From Zanthoxylum bungeanum (lineage: Eukaryota > Streptophyta > Magnoliopsida > Sapindales > Rutaceae): DNA of 64,000 nucleotides. This document shows positions 1 to 11,993 of the stretch, piece by piece; the stretch's first letter is position 1, and the number at the start of each line of letters is the position of its first letter. The translations under genes were made by a program, and so were the position numbers. Where the stretch lies: contig SKCR01036769.1 in the NCBI GenBank assembly GCA_019454045.1, positions 1-64,000 on the forward strand. Direction: 5' to 3'. The notes beneath the pieces were generated by a model that made no database searches, was not told where the DNA came from, and was given only the letters and a program-made list of their open reading frames with translations.

Positions 1-640
1 GCCTTCCTGCACCATGAAATGGCATTTCTCCCAGTTGAGTACCAGATTGGTATCTTCGCACCTTTGTAACCCTTGTTCCAAATTTTGCAAGCATTGGTCG
101 AAAGAATCTCCGAACACGGAGAAATCATCCATGAAAACCTCCATACTTTGTTCCAGCATGTCTGAGAAGATGGCCTTCATGCAACGTTGAAATGTAGCAA
201 GAACATTACATAGTCTAAATGGCATCCTGCGGAAAGTAAAAGTACCATAGGAACATGTAAAAGTGGTTTTCTCCTGATCTTCTGGGGCGATGGCAATCTG
301 ATTGTACCCCGAATATCCATCCAGAAATTAATAAAATTCATGTCCCGCCAGTCTGTCCGGCATCTGATCAATGAAAATGGTCTTTCCTTGTTACTTTGTT
401 CAGATTCCGGTAGTCCATGCATACTCTCCATCCAGTCACCGTTCTTGTTGAATCAGCTCATTCTTTCATTTGTGACTACAGTAATTCCTCATTTCTTTGG
501 TACACACTGTATAGGACTCACCCAAGTGCTGTCTGAGATGGGGTAAATGATGCCAGCATCCAACCATTTGATAATCTCTTTCTTTACGACCTCCTTCATG
601 ATTGGATTTAGTCTCCGTTGATGCTACACTTTGGGTTGGT
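1..640 (-). pseudogene. Athila pol: reverse transcriptase fragment
   Basis: Minus-strand translation gives a recognisable gypsy reverse transcriptase. It includes a segment related to the YGTF..RRMPF motif near 220-280 and the catalytic FMDDFSVFG motif near 110-150, followed by a stretch like NWEKCHFMV close to position 10. The enzyme would copy element RNA to DNA in virus-like particles. Stops and a frameshift around 300-460 break the frame. The part 640-1350 between this domain and the protease is the poorly conserved linker of the polyprotein, also decayed. The domain continues past the window edge. Confidence 0.85.
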
Positions 641-1349
641 ACTCATCGTTCATCAGAATTTTGTGCATGCAAAATGATGGACTAATGCCTCAAATTTCTG
701 CTATAGTCCAGCCATTCTCTCTCTTGTGTTCTCGTACACTCTCAGCAACTTTTCTTCCTGCTCCAATGTTAGCGAATAATAAATAATTACAGGTAATTCG
801 GAAGAGTTTCCAAGGAATGCATACCTGAGATGGCTCGGAAGTAACTTCAACTCCAATTGTGGTGGTTCTTCAAATGAGTGCCTGATCCGCTCCTTTTTTG
901 AGAGTTCCAGGTTTTCAATTGGTGGTGTCGATTTGAAACGAAATGGCTTGTCAAGATAGTTGATACATTCCAGAATTTCAGCATCTAGCTCGTTGTCAGT
1001 AATGTTAGTGATGCAAGATTCAAGTTTATCCGTGGGAGGTGGTTCAGTATCCTGGATGATACTATCAACAACATCAACTCTGAAACATTCCTATTCCTTT
1101 TCATCACTTGGGATTTTCATGGCTTTGAAAACATTGAAGGTAACTTCTTGGTCCTGAACTTTCATGGTTAGTTCTCCTTTTTGCACATCAATAACAGTTC
1201 GACATGTAGCCTAAAATGGTCTCCCAAGGATGATAGGTACATCTTTTTCTTCTTCCATGTCAAGGATAATGAAATCTGCTGGGAGAATGAGTTTGTCAAC
1301 TTTGACCAGCACATCTTCAACAACCCCTCTCGGAAATGCGAGCATTCTA

Positions 1350-1589
1350 TCAGCAAGTTGTAGTGAGACTGAGGTATGCATTGCTTCTCCAATTTTGCAG
1401 TTTCCTGTAAATAGAAAAAGACATCAAATTAACACTTGCACCTAAGTCACATAAAGCCTTACCGATGTAATGTTCTCCAATGGTATATGGGACAGTGAAA
1501 CTGCCAGGATCTTTCAACTTCGAGGGAAGTTTCATCTGAATGATGGCGCTGCATTCTTTCGTCAATGCTACTGTCTCATAATCTCCCAA
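1350..1589 (-). pseudogene. Athila aspartic protease domain
   Basis: This minus-strand open stretch of 79 residues contains the active-site motif LCDLGASVNLM in the context typical of Athila proteases (residues about 46-56). The catalytic Asp-Leu-Gly triad variant is characteristic of the family. The protease would cut the Gag-Pol polyprotein. It lies between the gag end (about 1593) and the reverse transcriptase, the expected order. The frame is not continuous with the flanking domains. Confidence 0.85.
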
Positions 1590-1592
1590 TCT

Positions 1593-3110
1593 CTATTTTT
1601 GTGAAAGAATGTCTTTCATGAATTTGACATAGCTGAGCATTTCTTCCAACGCTTCTGCAAATGGGATGTTGATGTGCAGCTTTTTGAAAACCTCCAAGAA
1701 ATGAGCAAATTGCTTGTCCAGTTTGTTTTTCTGAAGACGCTGTGGAAACGTTTGAGGTGGAGTGATTTGATCTTTTTCCTTTGCTTCTTTTTCCTCCATC
1801 TGTTGCTCTGCTTCTTTTTGAACTTCGTCAATGGATTCCTTGATTCCAACTTATTTATTGATTTCAGTACCGCTTTTCAGGGTGATGGCTTGACATTGCT
1901 TCTTCCCTCGGTTCCTTGGGTTTGTTTATGTGTTGCTGGGAAAATTACCCGGTGGTCTGTAACTCTGAGCATTGGCCAATTGTCCAATTTGATTCTCTAG
2001 TGCTTTGATAGAGGCAGATTGACTTTGAAACATAGCATCATATGTTGCTTGTTGCTTTTTGAACATCTCTGCAAACCATTCTTTCATTTCTGGTTCTTTT
2101 TCAAACTCATGGCCTTTGTTTTGTTGTTGGAATCCAGGTGGTGGATTGTTCTTTTGCCCTGAATTGTTACTCCATGAAAAATTGGGATGATTCCTCCACT
2201 CTGGGTTGTAGGTGTTGGAATATGGATTGTTCCCCTGTCTGTTGAAATTGTTGACATATTTCACCGTTTCTTCTTGTTGATTTGGATATGGTCATCCTCC
2301 ATAAGGTGAACTTGTGGCTCCGGTAATGTTTACAACTTGCGCACTAAGTGTTTCCAGGCATTTGCACATCTGATCCAACTTAGTATTCACTACTGAGTTG
2401 GCTCCAACTTCATAAATTCCTACAATTTTCTGGATCATGCTCCTTTCTGTTGGCCACAAGGAATTATTATTAGTCATTTCTTAAATTAGGTCCCAGGCTT
2501 GATCTTATCTTTTTACCATTAGCGCTCCTTCAGCAGCAGCATCAATTGTGGTTCTCACTAGTCCAGAAAGTCCATTATAGAAAGTTTGGACTTGAAGCCA
2601 TTTTGGAATCTCATGGTGAGGACATTTCCGGAGCAAATCCTTGTACCTTTCCCAAGCTTCGTAGAGAGTTTCCGAGTCATGTTGTACAAATGATGTGATG
2701 TCATTCCTCAGTTTTGCTGTTCTGGCTGGTGGAAAATACTTTGCAAGGAATTTGGTGGCTAGAGTTTTCCAAGTTGTGATGGAACCTGCTGGTAGTTAAT
2801 GTAGCCAAGCCTTTACTCTGTCTTTTAAGGAATATGGGAAAACACGCAGTCTCATAGCTTCTTCAGCTGCTCGATTGTAATTGAAAGTGCCACAAACTTC
2901 CAGGAAGTTGCTGATGTGGGCATTAAGATCTTCTGTTGTGTTCCCTCCAAACTGCACTGACTACTGAATCATCTGAATGCATGTTTTGATGTCACACGCA
3001 TTTTCTAGTAAGGGAGGCAGTAGAATACAGGAAATGAAGCGGTCAACCACCAGAATGGTTCTGTCTCGAATGGGAATTGGTGGTGCAACTTCCAAAGGTT
3101 CAGGTTCCAT
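1593..3110 (-). pseudogene. Athila gag, decayed
   Basis: From an ATG at 3110 the minus strand encodes a typical Athila retrotransposon Gag. The central capsid region (about 2950-2520) has the LRNDITSFVQ and LYEAWERYKDLLR signatures. A Gln/Asn-rich stretch follows near 2264-2100, then a Lys/Glu-rich C-terminus near 1800-1600. Gag forms the particle shell. At least four in-frame stops (for example near 2965, 2800, 2505 and 2293) interrupt an otherwise largely constant frame, so the copy decayed mainly by point mutation. Confidence 0.85.
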
Positions 3111-3324
3111 GTTAACGATTTCTCTTGGCCTTCTCGCCTATCTCTTCTCAACTATCTGATGGTTCTTTCAATTTCTGTGTCAAACGGTTGGATTTCAAAG
3201 CTTCTGGTTCGTCTCATGTAGTGTCTGAGAACCTGAAACACAAGAAAACAAAAACAATAAGCAAAAAGAAATTAGACACAAGTAACGTATCTAACCTCAA
3301 AACTAATAGTGAAAGATAACTAAG

Positions 3325-3342
3325 TCCCCGGCAATGGTGCCA
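3325..3342 (-). other. Primer-binding site (tRNA-Asp type) of the Athila element
   Basis: The reverse complement reads TGGCACCATTGCCGGGGA, one or two changes from the canonical Athila primer site for tRNA-Asp. It sits directly inside the LTR boundary and fixes the element's orientation. Confidence 0.88.
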
Positions 3343-4034
3343 AAAACTTTACCGGTGCGTAATCACACGCGTATAACGCAAGCACACGTATCGTTCAAGT
3401 AGTATAAAAAGTATCGATCCCACGAGGACTTAATACCTAAACTATTATTTTATGAAGCCAAATATTTACGAGTACCTAACAAATTGATTTTTTTGATTGG
3501 ATGGTGACATTAAAATTAAAACAAGTAAATGAAAATAGCGCGAAAGTAGATTAAGGAAAATTCAATATTATTAAACTATCTAGGGTTGTGAATTCTTCCA
3601 ATACCTTTTTAAAGATGAAATGGTTATTTCATGTTTTTGTAATATACTGGTTTACTAACCTGGAACATGAAATTATGTAAAAGCCTCTGTCGATGGTCAG
3701 ATGCAAATACCCAGTGTAACCCAATTAAACTATATGTCTATGTCAACTAAGTTACCTGAATTCATTAAGATTAAGTTCCAATTTTGGCTACCCCGCCTAA
3801 CAGGTATATGTCTATCCTGTACGAAAATCTATTAAAGGGTTATTCATCCTCAAGGAAGATCGTGGGCTATTAAGTCTAAGGTTGAAACCTAAAATTCCTT
3901 CGTCAAGTTTATTTTAAGTTTACTCGATCAATCTTATTAATGGCCAGTTAACAAGAAGCATTAATCTTAAGACTTAATAAGTAAACCTTTATATTACCCA
4001 AACTATAAAATAACCCTTTATAAACCGGTGATAT
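3343..4034 (-). repeat. Athila 5' LTR, inner (R/U5) part
   Basis: Non-coding sequence between the primer site and the Copia-1 insertion. It begins with a CG-rich stretch (about 3350-3425) typical of the inner end of Athila LTRs and continues AT-rich. The exact inner boundary is uncertain by a few bases because no clear CA end is visible. It resumes at 14093. Confidence 0.75.
4030..4034. repeat. Target-site duplication of Copia-1, left copy
   Basis: GATAT directly precedes the TGTTGG start of the LTR. The same five bases follow the CCAACA end at 14088-14092, as expected for LTR-retrotransposon integration. Confidence 0.95.
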
Positions 4035-6117
4035 TGTTGGACAATTATGACCCATAGCGTCACTATTTGTACAGATCATGGTGTTGTTGTACAAATTAAC
4101 TATGTGACAAAGGAGATTGCACTCTTATCATTTGTGATTAGATCACCTAGATATATAAATGATGAGAGGTCCCTATGATTTGTTCCTGGACAGAGAATGA
4201 TATGAGATAGTATCAGTCCACGAAGGATAAATCATTAAATATCCCTAGTCAGAGTATTATCGAGATTGGACATCGATAAATACGTAAAAGACTAGTATTA
4301 CACTTGTGCATGTTGTGAGGTCACAACATCATAACTCTTATATATTTGGGTATAGGATACTCATGCAAGTGTAATAGGAGGTTGTGTTTTACCGATGGTA
4401 CGGGAAACAGCTTCGCTCTGGATAGACCCCCCGCGGAATCTCATTGGTAGTATGACTCTGTGTCTATGGGAGTCTGCAATCAGGGTAGGTGTATTTGGTC
4501 TTAACCTGAGATTTGCACCGCTAATGCTTACGATAATCAATATACTTTAGTTGGGGTCGTTCAGGGCTTTAACCGGTTCTGTGTACGCCAATGCTGGGTA
4601 TATTGAGAATCGTAGTGTGTTGGGTGTGATGTCAAGACGGAAGTGTCACTCCAGTCATATGGAGATGATGGTCACGTAGGATATGGAACTCGTTCTCTTA
4701 AATGCTCGAGCTATCGGGATATTATGACAAGGTCATGTATATCCGATTATAGAGACTAGTTGCCAGACATCCGATATGTGCTTCGTACGGGGCAGACATA
4801 ATTCCAGCCTCAGGCCTAGCACGTGAACATCCGATACTGGACAGAAATACACAATACTTCGGTATACTACGCTTGATATAGATCACATATTCCTATAAGG
4901 ATATTTCTGGAGAATTGGGTAGGCATGGCGCTTTGCTAGAAGCCAACCTTGTCTTGTAAATCGGTACAAACGTAGTACGAGGTACTTACGTGTTTGGATA
5001 GTCCGACGACCGTATTTACTGCCAACATATCTGGGGATCTCATGGGTCGCTTCCCGAAGATTTACCGATGATGTATGACTCGCACTTTAATTAATATGGG
5101 ATTAATTAGAAGAGAGAGAAAATTAATTTGGGATTAATTACGGAGATATTTTATCTGGGATAAAATATTAATAAAGAGAGAGAGCGATTAATTTAGAATT
5201 AATCGATAAAATAATATATTTGATATATTATGCGAAATTGGATTTCGACGCGGAATTGAAATTAGATTTTAATTCAGGCGAACGAATTAATGTTTAGCGA
5301 CGTGAATAGTGATTTCGCTAGGCGTAATCATTTATTACGACGCGACGGAAAATTCGTTAATTTGGAATTAGCGAACCCGAGCCCGGGATTATTTGCGAGC
5401 GCATTCGCATTTCGAATTCGAGTGCGGCACGCAAGTCAAATCGAGCGTCAAATCTCTAGTCGCATCAAGCGTCAAATCACATGTCACTTTGAGTGATGTG
5501 ACAATTTGATTGATTTGATTGATTGATTGATGTAGTAGTTGAAAAGCAACTTTTGCTTTTTGCTTTTGACTTTTTGGTTGATGGAAAATGATTTGTGTAT
5601 TTGTTTATTTTTTTTTTGGAAAATAAAATAAGAAATACAAAAAACCTTTTCTTCTTCTTCTCTCTCTCCACTGACTTACGGTTTCAAGGAAAACTTTCTT
5701 CTCTTCCCTCCTCTTCTTCTCTCTCGGTTTGAGCCGATTTCTTTCTTGTTTTTCTCTGGTTTTTTTCCGAATGAAGAAGAGAATAAAAGGAGGAAGAGAA
5801 GTGCTAGCACACCTTGGGTTATACTATGGTGATAGGGAAACTTACACATGAGCATTGAACCATTTTGGAGCTTGAAGCTTGGAGCTTCAATAGAGGTCTC
5901 CAATGGCCAATTTTGGAGGAGCCAAAACAGCCCCCCACCGTGCAGTCCAGCAGCTCAAGGAGCACAAAACCGAGCATCAACAAGGAGGAAAATGGGTTTT
6001 GTTTTTCCTAGCATCAAACCATTCAATGTGAGTATATATATCTGCCTTATTCCTTAAAGTATTCATGCGTTTTTCTTGCTTGTTTAATGAATCTTGGGAC
6101 CTAATTAGAAACCAACA
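4035..6117 (+). repeat. Copia-1 5' LTR
   Basis: Starts TGTTGGACAA and ends GAAACCAACA. It contains short inverted AT-rich repeats around 5085-5230 (TTAATTTAGAATTAA type), a GATT microsatellite near 5506-5531 and a pyrimidine tract near 5645-5725. Compared with the 3' copy it has a short deletion near 5288. No TATA box could be chosen with confidence. Confidence 0.94.
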
Positions 6118-6118
6118 A

Positions 6119-6131
6119 TGGTATCTATGAG
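6119..6131 (+). other. Primer-binding site (initiator tRNA-Met type) of Copia-1
   Basis: TGGTATCTATGAG follows the LTR end by one base. It resembles the usual Copia primer site TGGTATCAGAGC but has diverged with a small insertion. Confidence 0.8.
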
Positions 6132-8640
6132 CTTTGATCAAGCATGAAAAAGTTAGGGTTTGAATTGGGTAAAATCAATTTAAGCATGATTTGGTTGAAA
6201 TGATTGATTAAGTATGCTTGTATATTGATGAATTGAAGTTGTGTATGTTCAATTTCATGAAATTGGATTAAATCCATTTTTCCCCAAATTTTTGGAGTAG
6301 GCCGAAAATGATGAACCCTAATTTCTTGGTGATTTTTTGTTTGTTTGATCATTGGATGACTTAAAACAAGTGGGTAATATTGTTTTGAAGTTCAATTGGA
6401 TTGAATTTTGATTTGGAACAATTTTTCCCTTTTAAAGTGGCTTGGCCGAATTCTTGAACATTTGAAATTCATTGTGTTTTTTGATTTTAATTCATTGGAT
6501 GAGTTGAATTGATTTGGGAAATGATGATTGTGGATTCAATTGGATTGAAACCGAATCGGATAGGAAAAACCCCCTAATTGCCGAGAATAAAGTAGCATGT
6601 ATTGGGTTTGATTTTGATGAAATTGTGTTGGACACTATTTGTTATTAAAGTGCATGATTAATAAGGCTAATTGATGTTTGAGGAATGTTAATTGGTGATA
6701 TTAATTGCATATTACACTTAGGTTAATTAATTATGGAATTTGGAATTTTATAAGTTAATTAATTGGGGTTATTTGGAAAATGGGGCCTTATAAGTTGTAA
6801 TTGGGCTTTTGGGCTTGGTTGTACCAAGTTAGTTTAGGCCATTTGGTTGGATCCAATTGGGCCCAAAACCGCATCCAAAAAGTCCAATTATGACTTAATG
6901 GACCTTAATTATTTAATTGGGCCTAATGGGCCAAAATTAATTTAAAGGCTTATGGGGTAAATCCCGGATTGGATTTTGGTTATTCGGTTTGACCCGAGTT
7001 GACCAAAAGTCCACGCCTTGAAGAAATTAATTAAAAGCCCATTGGACTTTAATTAAATAAACATTAGATGTTAATTGGGCTTTGAGACCCATTGCGATTA
7101 AATTTAGAATTTAAGTCGTAAAGGTTCGTTAATAAAGTGTAATATTTAATTTGGAATTAAATAATGAATTAGAATTAAATAAAAATTGAATTGGATTTAA
7201 TTTTGTAGTTTAATTTAATTCAAGAATTCGTACTTTGAGTACTTATTCGCAAAACGAGTTTGACTCGAGCAAAAATCAAATCGTTGTTTGAACATTAGAT
7301 GGTCACTAATTATCAGATTAATTAATTGGATTAGATCGATTGATAACATGCTTGTATGAATACATGGTTGCGATGCATGAATAATGTATATGGATGGATA
7401 TTAGTCGGGTGGGACAATTTTGGAAATTGTAATAAATTTGATTTATTAATTGGACCTGCGTGTCCAGCCTTATCACCTCTATACTCTTTGTATTCTCTTC
7501 TCACCTATTCCCCTCAATGTAAATGAGGTTTCTTTAGAAGTGTAGTGTAACGGGTAGAAGTAAATACATGTGCTAGTTGGAGAGTGAAAATGAGAGATTT
7601 GATCTAGGATCAATGTAAAGTATCCATCCGCATATCATTATTATTTTATTTCATATACGCTTTATTATGTGTTTAGAATGCATGTTTAAGGGTGTATGAT
7701 GATGAGACCTTAACAAAGATAATAAATTGGTTGCCAATTTGCACGCGAAAAACCCTCGTTCAATATTAAACGTCTTTCCTTCCATTGAGTGATTCTCACT
7801 CAAGATCCTCGACGGCATTGGTTTGTTGGCCAAAGTCAAGGCCTTTGTCTGTCGAAGATGTGTTTGAATCACGAAGGCTTTGTTCCATATCGGTGTCTTG
7901 TCCAAGTTGTGGTTTGTTGGCCAAAGTCAAGACCACTTCTTGTCCATCGACATTGATTACGAAGCTTTCCATGGTCAATGGGTCTCGCTTGACTGGGATC
8001 ACTAAGTTTGTTGTGCCAAAGCCAAGGCTTAGTTGATTCAGAGGAAAAAGGTTAGGTAATACATTGGATGTATTGGCATATATAAGATATATGTTTCGGA
8101 CTTGGATGTCCCCCTACCGGATCTAGGAATTGGATTAGATCCAATCGATCTTAGAGATCTACCTAGTTAATTATCATACAATTTTTGGCCAAAGTCAAGA
8201 TTGTGTGATATTTAACGGGATCCTAGCTCACTAGGAAATGCGGTTTCCCGAGTACTCACAGAGGGTTAGAGGCTCGCCGAAAAATAGTGGGAGGCAAGAA
8301 TTGAATTTGCAATACTCGTTCAATTACTCGCCATACGCGCTCATTCAAATTATTTCGTCGTTAGATTAAAGGTTAGTTGGACTAATATTTAAATTGTTGT
8401 TTTAATTAACAGTTGGACTGTATTATAGTTGATTATATATAATTGGATTATATTAATCAATATATTTGAATTAATTAATTTCAGTTTACAGTTGATTTTA
8501 TAATTGGATTATAGTAATCAATGTAATTGAGGTTAATTAATTTGGATTATATTTGATTATATAGTTGGACTATTATAATCAGTATAATAAATAGTACCAC
8601 AAATCGTTGATTAAATAGTTGGACTATTAGAATCAAGATA
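6132..8640 (+). other. Copia-1 long untranslated leader
   Basis: About 2.5 kb of AT-rich leader separates the primer site from the gag remnant. It is conserved in Copia-2 (38965-41290) and Copia-3 (54425-56657). Notable parts are a stop-free stretch of about 84 codons without an ATG (7785-8036), three copies of TTGGCCAAAGTCAAG or a near form (about 7822, 7913 and 8186), and a run of AGTTGGACTAT-like repeats (8395-8640) just before gag. No protein family was recognised. Confidence 0.7.
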
Positions 8641-8644
8641 TAAA

Positions 8645-11600
8645 AATGAAATATTAGTGTTTAAGACATAATCCTGGGTGAAAATGTATTTAAACGACTT
8701 TAATTTTCAAATTGGGAATAAATTTCAGGATGGTCCTGGAAAAATAATAAGTTATTTTATTTGATAAAATAATATATTATGCCTAAAGCCGGAGTTAAGC
8801 AAATAAGTGGAACATGATATTTGGAATATTCATGTAATGATAACTTTAGTGCTTAATCCATAATACTTGTCATATAGACTCCTTAATTTCTTTATCAGAA
8901 CTAAGGATTAGATTCTTAAAGTATGATATTGAAATTGAAGGATTGAAAGATTAGATCTTAGAAGTACTTTTAAAATTGCAATAAATAATTCTTGGAGAAT
9001 TAATGACTATTCTCAATGAGAAACGCCAAAGTTTGTTATTAAGCAAGTAGTGCAAGGCACACCTTACTTCAATATTCTAGAAACCCGAGGCTTGGCCAAA
9101 GGCTACCGGAATATTGAAAATGACAAAGGCAAAATCATTATTATCTTCTAGGAGATAGAATGACACATATCCCAAGAAGGAATTGAAGACGAGCAAGGCT
9201 CTGACTTCAAAAATGATTGTCATAATTATGTTCATAGCTAGTATTAAAATTAGATTTTAGATACTTAGTTTGATACATAAAATATATATTGTGTTCAGAA
9301 TCTTGTTTGAACAGGATACTGACTTCAATTGAGATTTATCTGCGAATTGGAAACGGAACAAGAGTCGCTGTTTTAACCGTAGATACCTAAGTTTAGGAAC
9401 TACCCTCGGGTGTGTACCTAAATTAGGAAATTGTTATAATGTAACTAGTTTGACTAGATACATTATCTCTATATCAGTGTTTAACCCCGCTGCGGGTGAA
9501 CCTTTATATTCTAGAACACTAAAGTGTTTTATTATATAAAGATGATATTGAGATAAACACATTAGATGTGAATAACAGCATTTATATTTTGAATATAAAT
9601 ATATCTCAAATATATAACATGACAAACAATTAGCTCAAATGATTTGATCAATTAAGAAACTTGGATGTGGCATAGTTGTTCAGGGACACTATAAACAAGA
9701 ATCGTATATCCGCACTTTTGAAGAGCGGGTACCAGGACTAATTTGATTTCATTCAAATAAAGACTACGAATCTAGTTTATTGGGCAAAGTGCCTAAAACA
9801 CATTTACTTGGTAAAAGTATAAATGCCACCGATCTGTTAGCCCTAGTTCATAGTGAAGCAAGTGGGCCCATGTCTAGCTAGGCTAGATATGTATATGAAT
9901 ATTTCGTGACCTTTACGGATGTGGCATCGCGTATGGTTATGTGTTTCTTTTGAAACACAAATCGGAAACTTTCAAGTTTCGACACGAAATAGACAAACAG
10001 ATCGGCTAAAGTATTAAACCGTCACGGTAAGACCGTAATGGAAAATACTTAAGCAATAATTTTCTCGTATACATGAAAGAGTATAGTATTCTTTCAATGA
10101 GGACTCCTCACGGAACACGTCAGTTTGACGGTGTGTCCGAATAAGATTAACCGAATTTTGTTAGACATGATAAGGTTAATCACGAGTCGCTCTGAGCTAC
10201 CATTTCCTTCAACAGATAAGCATTAAACAGTGCAAGAACTTATTTTGAATAAGGTTCCATAAATATCTGTTTGACAGATCTCATATTAGATATGAACGGG
10301 AAAAAAACCGGGTTTCACGTTCCTGAAGATTTGGGTATGCTAGGCATACGTTTGGATGATACCAAACAAGAACCCAAATTAGATAAGTGTCAAATGTAGG
10401 TTATCCTAGAGATACCATAAGTATAGTACTTATACACCTCACAAGAGAACAATTAGATTGTTGCTCACCATGCGGTTTTCCTAAGAGGAATACCGATATG
10501 CAGTGGTAAGTGGGAGGATAGTATAACTCGATGAAAATCAGAGTAATACTGTTCAAGGCACCGAATCTCAATGGAACATAAATAGTTCATCAAGGATGCA
10601 ACTATACCATTAATCTTCGAATACACAAGAACCGCGTAGGTCGGATAGAGTCAGAAAATAACCTGGGGTATGGGTTTCTGATCTCACCTCATAAAGATGT
10701 CTATCTTATTGAGGAATACCAACTGACTACATATGAGGAAGTGATACAAGGTATCAACTCCCTAATTATGGCAAAGTGCCATATAATCCGAAATGGATTC
10801 CATGTATATCAACCAGTTTGGATACTAGTTGATGTACCACAAGGCATTGTGTCTATTGGTACTATATAAGTCTTCAAGGAAGACATACATGGATGGAAAC
10901 ATACCAACGTATAAAGCCAGGCTTTTAACAGAAATGTATCGTTATTAACATTGTGTTGATTACGATTCAACCTTTTACCTGTAGCCACGGTAAATCCATT
11001 TGGATAATACTTGCTAATGCTGCATATTTCATTTATGAAATATGACAGCTTTACGGAAAATCGCTTTCCTGAAAAGGAAACCTTTTGGAGGATGTTTACA
11101 ACATCCTGTCGGTTTTGACGTAACTAGCAAACAAGGTTTGCGGGTTATTCGATCCATGTTTGGATTGAAGCAAGCATTAGGTTCATGGAATTATCGTTTT
11201 GATATAATCATAATGATTTATGATTTAATTCAAAACGAAAAGATTCTTGTGTATATAAGAGGGTTAGTGGGAGCGCACTGACAGTGGCTGTCCTATATAA
11301 AATAATGATAATATGTCATTTCTTGGAAATGATATTCCCATAAAATAACTATCGGCGAAAGCTTGGCTTTCGAATACTCTCCGAGAAACCGTACATTGAA
11401 AAATGTACGAGACCTGATGTCTCATACGCTTTGAGCATATGGATTCACAAACAGGCCAATCCAAGTGAAAGTCACTGGATTGATGTTAAGAACATCCGTT
11501 AGTATCTTGAAAGAGAACTTGAAGTGACTGGGGTCACTGTAGCGAGTTTCCTATAACCGATAAAGACGACTAAAAGTCGCAAACGGTACTATACAGTTTG

Positions 11601-11980
11601 AATAACGGTACAGTGAGCTGGAAATCTTCCAAGCAAGATACTGTTACCGAATAAACAACAAATGTGGGTTAATTGCAGCAGCTGAAGCAGCAAATGAAGC
11701 AGTCTGGGTCAATAACAAATCTAATTAGATTAGATATGGTTCTGTTAGCAGCTGAGCTATGCATCAGCACAGGCTAAAGAATTAATGGTCTCATCAACGA
11801 TCCAGATACATACTTCGACTATTTATCTGATCCGTTCAGATCATACATCGTCGCGATGTGATGATCGAATAAATCGCATCAGACGATAATCATGAAAATC
11901 CGCCGACGAAAGCTTTTCTCAGCAATTTGAGCCCACCGTACATAGTTCGGGTGTCAGAGACTCGAGTGACTGGTTATAGG
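8645..11980 (+). pseudogene. Copia-1 gag-pol remnants
   Basis: Alignable by eye to the intact gag of Copia-3 (56658-57374) and to general Copia pol, but shredded by indels and stops. Gag corresponds to about 8645-9230 and has lost the zinc knuckle near 9166 that Copia-2 still shows. Protease-like sequence lies near 9340-9600, integrase-like near 9830-10000, RT near 10850-11220 (a recognisable RSMFGLKQA-like stretch at 11151-11178), and RNase H near 11670-11720 (AAEAANEAVW-like). Many differences from Copia-3 look like C-to-T or G-to-A changes. No product is expected. Confidence 0.85.
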
Positions 11981-11983
11981 CCA

Positions 11984-11993
11984 AGTGGGAGAT
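11984..11993 (+). other. Polypurine tract of Copia-1
   Basis: The purine-rich AGTGGGAGAT lies immediately before the 3' LTR start, the place where plus-strand synthesis is primed. The same tract precedes the right LTR of Copia-2. Confidence 0.85.

Noticed and set aside
1168..2000. Several plus-strand frames over the Athila gag and protease region
   Set aside because: They are antisense to recognised minus-strand retroelement domains.
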